From Chloroflexaceae bacterium UBA1466 (GTDB lineage Bacteria; Chloroflexota; Chloroflexia; Chloroflexales; Chloroflexaceae), in assembly GCA_002325605.1 (NCBI GenBank), contig DCSM01000073.1, positions 1 to 44,166 of the forward strand: a DNA stretch of 44,166 nt, in the 5' to 3' direction. Under the pieces are notes generated by a model. It made no database searches. It saw nothing but the letters and a program-made list of their open reading frames with translations, and was not told the origin of the DNA. A program made the translations under genes and the position numbers. Every line of letters starts with the position of its first letter. The first letter of the stretch is position 1. Below are positions 40,045-44,166 of this stretch, one piece after another.

Positions 40045-42696
40045 ATGTTGCCAGAAGAAAAAAACCTAACTTCCCATCCTCTCACCGCCGAAGGTAGTGA
40101 TCCCTTCAACTGTCCCTTCGAGCAATTCGTCCAACTTCTTAGGGCCTTGGTTCCCAAAACTCCTGGGGCCGAAGCACTTCACCAACCGCCCGACCTTTTC
40201 TTCCGCACCATCATTGATGCCAACCCCGACTTGATCTTTGTCAAAGACCAACGGGGCCGCATTATCCTCGCAAACCAAGCGGTTGCAACCTTTTATGGCA
40301 CAACCATTGACGCTTTACTGGCCTCAGAGGGGGAAGGGAGTTTAGCGAACCTTACCAAAGGCCCGTGGCCCCAAGAAAGAAGCACGAATTGGAACTCCCC
40401 GGAGCAACTGATCTTAGAAAACTCTCCTGAAAAGCAAGTTTTGTTACAAAAAGCGATTAGCGCCCAAGGCCAAACCGCTTGGTTTCAAACCACGAAGCGG
40501 CAATTCCTAAGTTTAAGAAAACAAGAAGCTTACCTCCTCTTTGTAGCGACAGACGTTACAGCTCTCAAACGGTTTGCCGAAGCGCTCCATCAGAGCGAAG
40601 CCCGTTATCGGGCCATTGTTGAAGATCAAACCGACTTGGTTTGCCGGTTTCAGCCCAACGGGACGCTAACCTTTGTCAATGCTTCCTATTGCCGCTACTT
40701 CGGCCAGGAGCGCGAACAATTGCTGGGGCAAAACTTCCTTTCCTTCCTGCCTGAAGCAGACCGGCGGCGGTGCCTGCTGGCCCTTATGGCGCTGGGGCCA
40801 ACCAACCCTGTGGTTACGCTTGAGCATAGCATCATGTTGCCTAACGATAAATGTCGGTGGCAGCAATGGATTGATCGCGCCATCCTCGACTCGACAGGCC
40901 AGCTAATTGAGTTTCAGGCTGTTGGGCGCGACATTACTGAGCAGAAATCAACTTCTGAGGCTCTGCAAGTTGCGGCCCGCGTCAATAGTCAGCTAGTCTC
41001 AGCCATCAATAGCCTCACGACGGGGGTGATTATCGTTGATGCTTGCAGCCCAGGGCACTCCATCATCTTTGTGAATCCGGGCTTCACAACCATTACGGGC
41101 TATACAGTCAGCGAGGCACTGGGCGAAGATGGGCACTTCTTGCAGGGCGCGGGCACAGACCGAAACATTAGTGATGCGATTCAGGAAGCCACAAATTTGC
41201 GGAAACCGATCTCCTGCGAAGTCTTATTCTATCGCAAAGATGCCAGTCCCTTTTGGGGTGAGATTGTAATCACGCCAATCTACGACCAAGCGGGCCAGAT
41301 TATCAACTTTGCTTGTCTGCTCAGTGATATTACGTTGCGAAAAAAGACTGAAGAAGCCCTCCGCCATAGCGCTTTACACGATGCGCTCACTGATCTGCCC
41401 AATCGCGTGCTTTTCTTAGATCGGTTGCACCAGGCAATGGCTTATAGCCAACGTTACACCAAGCTATTTGCCGTTTTCTTCCTTGATATAGACCGTTTCA
41501 AAGTGATCAATGATAGCTTGGGCCATTTAGCGGGCGACCAATTGCTGATTGCGATTGCCCGCCGCCTGGAGCAATGTTTGGCCCGCTGTAATACGGTAGC
41601 CCGCTTTGGCGGCGACGAATTCACCATTCTACTCGAAGATGTCGATAACATTCAAGAAGTCAAAAAGATCGCCCAGTACATTCATCAAACCTTGGCCATT
41701 CCTTTGTATATTGAGGGCCACGAATTTTCGATTAGCGCCAGCATCGGCATTGCGTTGAGTAACTCCAGCTACACCCGCCCCGAAGACCTCCTGCGCGATG
41801 CGGATACCGCGCTCTACCGTGCTAAATCGCTCGGTGGCGCACGCTCCGTTGTCTTTGATTTAGAGATGTACGAATATGCCTTGACGCGCCTGCGCGTTGA
41901 GAGCGATTTGCGCCGCGCCCTCAAGCGCCACGAACTCCACCTCGTCTATCAACCCATTGTCGAACTTGCGACGGGGCAGCTGGCGGGGTTTGAGGCTCTG
42001 GTCCGCTGGCGGCATCCCCAACGCGGCTTGATTTCACCCACGGCTTTCATTCCCGTTGCTGAAGAAACAGGCCTGATTGTCCCGATTGGCCAATGGGTTT
42101 TGCGCGAAGCTTGTCGCCAAATGCACAGCTGGCAAACCAAATTGGGGTTTGAACGCCCCTTGACGATAAGCGTCAATCTTTCGGGGCACGAGTTTCTCCA
42201 GCCCGACTTAGTTGCCCAAGTTGTCCAAACCCTTCAGGAAACTAACTGTCAAACCCATTGGCTCAAGGTGGAAATCACGGAAAGTATGATGATCGATCAT
42301 GCCGACTCAATTATCTCTAAATTTCATCAGCTTTGCCAATTAGGGGTGCAATTATGTATTGATGACTTTGGCATGGGCTATTCTTCCTTACGCTATCTCC
42401 ACCGTTTTCCGATTCAAACGGTGAAGATAGATCGCTCTTTTATCAATACAATGAATGGGAATAGCGAAAGTGCCGCAATCGTGCAAACAATAATCTCTCT
42501 AGCGCATACGTTGGGCATGAATGTGGTCGCGGAAGGTTTGGAAACCATGCAACATTTCAAGCAGGTTCGAGCGTTGGGTTGCGAATATGGCCAAGGATTT
42601 CTCTTTTCTGTGCCCCTTGATGCGCTAAGTGCTGAAGAATTGTTAGCCAAGAAAGACCCCTTAGAAATCTCAAGATTTGAGAAGGCAAGTTTTTAG
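40045..42696 (+). CDS. PAS-PAS-degenerate LOV-GGDEF-EAL cyclic-di-GMP enzyme
   Basis: An 883-residue soluble protein that should make and/or break cyclic di-GMP. PAS domains lie near 49-175 and 181-305. A LOV-like PAS near 315-435 has GEDGHFLQG where LOV proteins have GxNCRFLQ. The GGDEF motif at 522-526 is canonical and lacks an RxxD inhibitory site. EAL (650-652) is followed by NLSGHEF, EITES, DDFGMGYSS, KIDRSF and EGLET, so the phosphodiesterase site looks intact. Two starts are possible: GTG at 39994 without a good ribosome-binding site, and ATG at 40045 with AGGAGG 13 bases upstream; the latter is preferred. It follows the second giant kinase by 111 bases and precedes the LOV-STAS gene by 24. 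Confidence 0.93.
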   Translation: MLPEEKNLTSHPLTAEGSDPFNCPFEQFVQLLRALVPKTPGAEALHQPPDLFFRTIIDANPDLIFVKDQRGRIILANQAVATFYGTTIDALLASEGEGSLANLTKGPWPQERSTNWNSPEQLILENSPEKQVLLQKAISAQGQTAWFQTTKRQFLSLRKQEAYLLFVATDVTALKRFAEALHQSEARYRAIVEDQTDLVCRFQPNGTLTFVNASYCRYFGQEREQLLGQNFLSFLPEADRRRCLLALMALGPTNPVVTLEHSIMLPNDKCRWQQWIDRAILDSTGQLIEFQAVGRDITEQKSTSEALQVAARVNSQLVSAINSLTTGVIIVDACSPGHSIIFVNPGFTTITGYTVSEALGEDGHFLQGAGTDRNISDAIQEATNLRKPISCEVLFYRKDASPFWGEIVITPIYDQAGQIINFACLLSDITLRKKTEEALRHSALHDALTDLPNRVLFLDRLHQAMAYSQRYTKLFAVFFLDIDRFKVINDSLGHLAGDQLLIAIARRLEQCLARCNTVARFGGDEFTILLEDVDNIQEVKKIAQYIHQTLAIPLYIEGHEFSISASIGIALSNSSYTRPEDLLRDADTALYRAKSLGGARSVVFDLEMYEYALTRLRVESDLRRALKRHELHLVYQPIVELATGQLAGFEALVRWRHPQRGLISPTAFIPVAEETGLIVPIGQWVLREACRQMHSWQTKLGFERPLTISVNLSGHEFLQPDLVAQVVQTLQETNCQTHWLKVEITESMMIDHADSIISKFHQLCQLGVQLCIDDFGMGYSSLRYLHRFPIQTVKIDRSFINTMNGNSESAAIVQTIISLAHTLGMNVVAEGLETMQHFKQVRALGCEYGQGFLFSVPLDALSAEELLAKKDPLEISRFEKASF

Positions 42697-42720
42697 CTTT
42701 ATGCAGGAGTAAATAGTTAT

Positions 42721-44049
42721 ATGAACCACGATCTAACAATCATAGAACCGCAAATGGCGGCGAGTCCGCTGGATGCAAACCAACAAATCGCTCTTTTAGA
42801 ACAAGAATTAGCCGTTTTGCGGCAAGAACAAGAGCATTTAAAAACGGAAGCTTTAGCGCTGAAGGAAAGTTCCTCGCTCTATCAGCAAGCTATGGCCGCA
42901 GCCAGCAATGGAATTTCGCTTGCTTCGGCGACCTTGCCCGATGAGCCTTTAATCTATGTCAATGCGGCCTTTGAGCAAGTCACGGGCTATTCAGCGGCGG
43001 AAGTTTTGGGGCACAACTGTCGCTTTTTGCAGGGCCCCGCCACGGACCCATTAGCGGTAAAAGCGATTCGCCAAGCGATTAATGAGGGGTGTGTGGGGCA
43101 CACAACCTTATTAAACTATCGCAAAGATGGTGCACCCTTTTGGAATGAGTTTAGTATCGCTCCCATTCACGATGCCCAAGGCAATTTGACCCATTTTGTG
43201 GGGATTCAAGCCGATGTTACGGCCCGCAAACAAGCCGAATTGGCTTTGCAAGAAAGTGAACAGCGGTTTGCCAGCATCATTGGTTCAGCGATGGATTCAA
43301 TCATCAGTATTGATGAAAAGCACCAGATTCTGCTTTTCAATGCTGCTGCCGAAACGATGTTTGGCTACAAAGCGGCTGAAGTCCTCGGTAAAGACTTGAC
43401 TTTCCTCTTGCCTGGGCGTTATCATCAGCATCATTCGCAGCATATTACTACTTTTAGCCAGACCAAAACCACCAAACGCTCAATGGGTACACTAGATTTA
43501 GTTTATGGGCTACGGTCTGACGACACAGAGTTTCCGATTGAAGCCTCAATTTCGCAAGTTGAAGTTTCAGGGCAAAAGATCATGACCGTTATTCTGCGGG
43601 ATGTCACGGAGCGCCAACGGGCCGAAGAGGAGCGCCACCGTCTTCAGGAGGAGATCATTCGCATCCAAAGTTCGATTTTGCAGGAGCTTTCCACCCCGCT
43701 TATCCCGCTCAGCGATGATATTGTCGTTTTGCCCCTGATTGGCTCCGTTGATACCCTGCGGGCTAACCAAGTAATGGAAACTTTGTTGCATGGGGTGGAG
43801 CGCCAGCGGGCCCGCATTGCCATTTTGGATATTACGGGCGTGCCTGTGGTCGACACCCAAGTGGCCAACGCGCTGATGCACGCGGCCCAAGCAGTGCAAT
43901 TGCTAGGGGCCCAAGTGATTTTGACAGGCATTCGCCCAGAGATCGCGCAAACTTTAGTCGGTTTGGGAATCAATTTTGGCAAGATTGTTACGCGGGGGAC
44001 GCTTCAAAGCGGCATTGCCTATGCAATGGGCCAGGATCAAATGGTTTAA
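42721..44049 (+). CDS. LOV-PAS-STAS protein, photoactive RsbR-type stressosome component
   Basis: A 442-residue cytosolic protein. After an N-terminal coiled coil (about 20-50) comes a complete LOV domain: Asn99-Cys100-Arg101 and Gln104 (NCRFLQ), Arg117, Asn132, Asn142 and Gln163. These are the flavin contacts and adduct-forming Cys of blue-light receptors such as YtvA. A second PAS (about 180-300) ends in DVTERQ. A coiled coil leads to a STAS domain (about 325-440) with DITGVPVVDT and GIRPEIAQT; Thr379 and Thr411 align with the phosphorylatable threonines of RsbR proteins. It probably controls a stressosome in response to blue light. RsbS and RsbT are not in the window, which ends 117 bases later. 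AGGAG lies 12 bases before the ATG. It belongs to the kinase/cyclic-di-GMP operon. Confidence 0.95.
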   Translation: MNHDLTIIEPQMAASPLDANQQIALLEQELAVLRQEQEHLKTEALALKESSSLYQQAMAAASNGISLASATLPDEPLIYVNAAFEQVTGYSAAEVLGHNCRFLQGPATDPLAVKAIRQAINEGCVGHTTLLNYRKDGAPFWNEFSIAPIHDAQGNLTHFVGIQADVTARKQAELALQESEQRFASIIGSAMDSIISIDEKHQILLFNAAAETMFGYKAAEVLGKDLTFLLPGRYHQHHSQHITTFSQTKTTKRSMGTLDLVYGLRSDDTEFPIEASISQVEVSGQKIMTVILRDVTERQRAEEERHRLQEEIIRIQSSILQELSTPLIPLSDDIVVLPLIGSVDTLRANQVMETLLHGVERQRARIAILDITGVPVVDTQVANALMHAAQAVQLLGAQVILTGIRPEIAQTLVGLGINFGKIVTRGTLQSGIAYAMGQDQMV

Positions 44050-44109
44050 TGTGGTTTAGAGTGAGCTAAAGTTATGCTTAAAAGTAATCTCCTTCGCTGG
44101 CTTGCTCGT

Positions 44110-44166
44110 TTCCCCTTCGGCAAGCTTTTCCCCTTCGGCAAGTTCCCTTCGGCAGGCTCAGGGAAC
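44110..44166. repeat. Short repeats and palindrome at the window edge
   Basis: TTCCCCTTCGGCAAG occurs at 44110-44124 and 44128-44142, and a variant TTCCCTTCGGCAGG at 44143-44156. GTTCCCT (44142-44148) pairs with AGGGAAC (44160-44166). It resembles a dispersed intergenic REP-like element cut by the window end. Confidence 0.7.

Noticed and set aside
41560..41625. Cyclic-di-GMP inhibitory RxxD site before GGDEF
   Set aside because: The four residues at that position read Ala-Arg-Cys-Asn, so no RxxD is present.
44074..44166. ATG with an open frame running off the window end
   Set aside because: The frame is mostly the TTCCCCTTCGGCAAG repeats and has no good ribosome-binding site; better explained as an intergenic repeat.

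Overview
The window looks like a chromosomal piece of a Chloroflexota bacterium, or a close relative. This is inferred from style, not from a marker gene: secreted and membrane proteins carry long Thr/Pro linkers, lectin-like sandwich domains and a VYLPFI-type motif, and there are very large PAS/GAF histidine kinases. Housekeeping genes are ordinary and bacterial. No phage, CRISPR array, transposase or rRNA is visible.

Layout. 66-4859 encodes a giant secreted modular protein. 4949-8806 holds dnaK, aroQ and an aspartate-type aminotransferase, separated by hairpins. 9111-10698 is a small protein followed by a SEDS (RodA/FtsW) glycan polymerase. 10857-18104 is a first signalling block: a small membrane protein, an SSS-transporter/STAC histidine kinase, a PAS-GAF-PAS kinase, a CheY-like regulator and a receiver-PP2C phosphatase. 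18094-24772 is a minus-strand run that begins at a consensus promoter with tRNA-Leu(CAA) and tRNA-Pro(CGG). It continues through an SH3b lipoprotein, a Cache-HAMP-PP2C phosphatase, a short cysteinyl-tRNA-synthetase/MshC-like ligase, an oligopeptide-binding lipoprotein and a GT4 glycosyltransferase. 25092-25611 carries palindromic repeats and then the promoter and operator of an iron operon (DtxR-family regulator, feoA, feoB in two frames; to 28721). 28797-30116 is a membrane-anchored J-domain protein. 30520-44049 is a second signalling block: two tandem giant hybrid kinases of 1628 and 1507 aa, a PAS-GGDEF-EAL protein, and a LOV-PAS-STAS protein of the RsbR type.

How the parts may work together. 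Two SpoIIE/PP2C phosphatases and an RsbR-type STAS protein are the usual parts of partner-switching (stressosome/anti-anti-sigma) control. Kinases without receivers lie beside a single-domain receiver and a receiver-phosphatase, so phosphorelay could feed into partner switching. The LOV-RsbR protein has every canonical flavin contact and the photoactive Cys. The adjacent cyclic-di-GMP protein has a LOV-like domain in which these residues are lost. The best candidate for an unusual system is therefore the 30520-44049 block: a light, redox or ligand sensing module linking phosphorelay, cyclic di-GMP and a stressosome scaffold. Other points of interest are the feoB split, the MshC-like ligase, the transmembrane J-protein and the altered ancillary metal site of the DtxR homologue. 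Functional statements are homology-level readings by eye; no database search was run.
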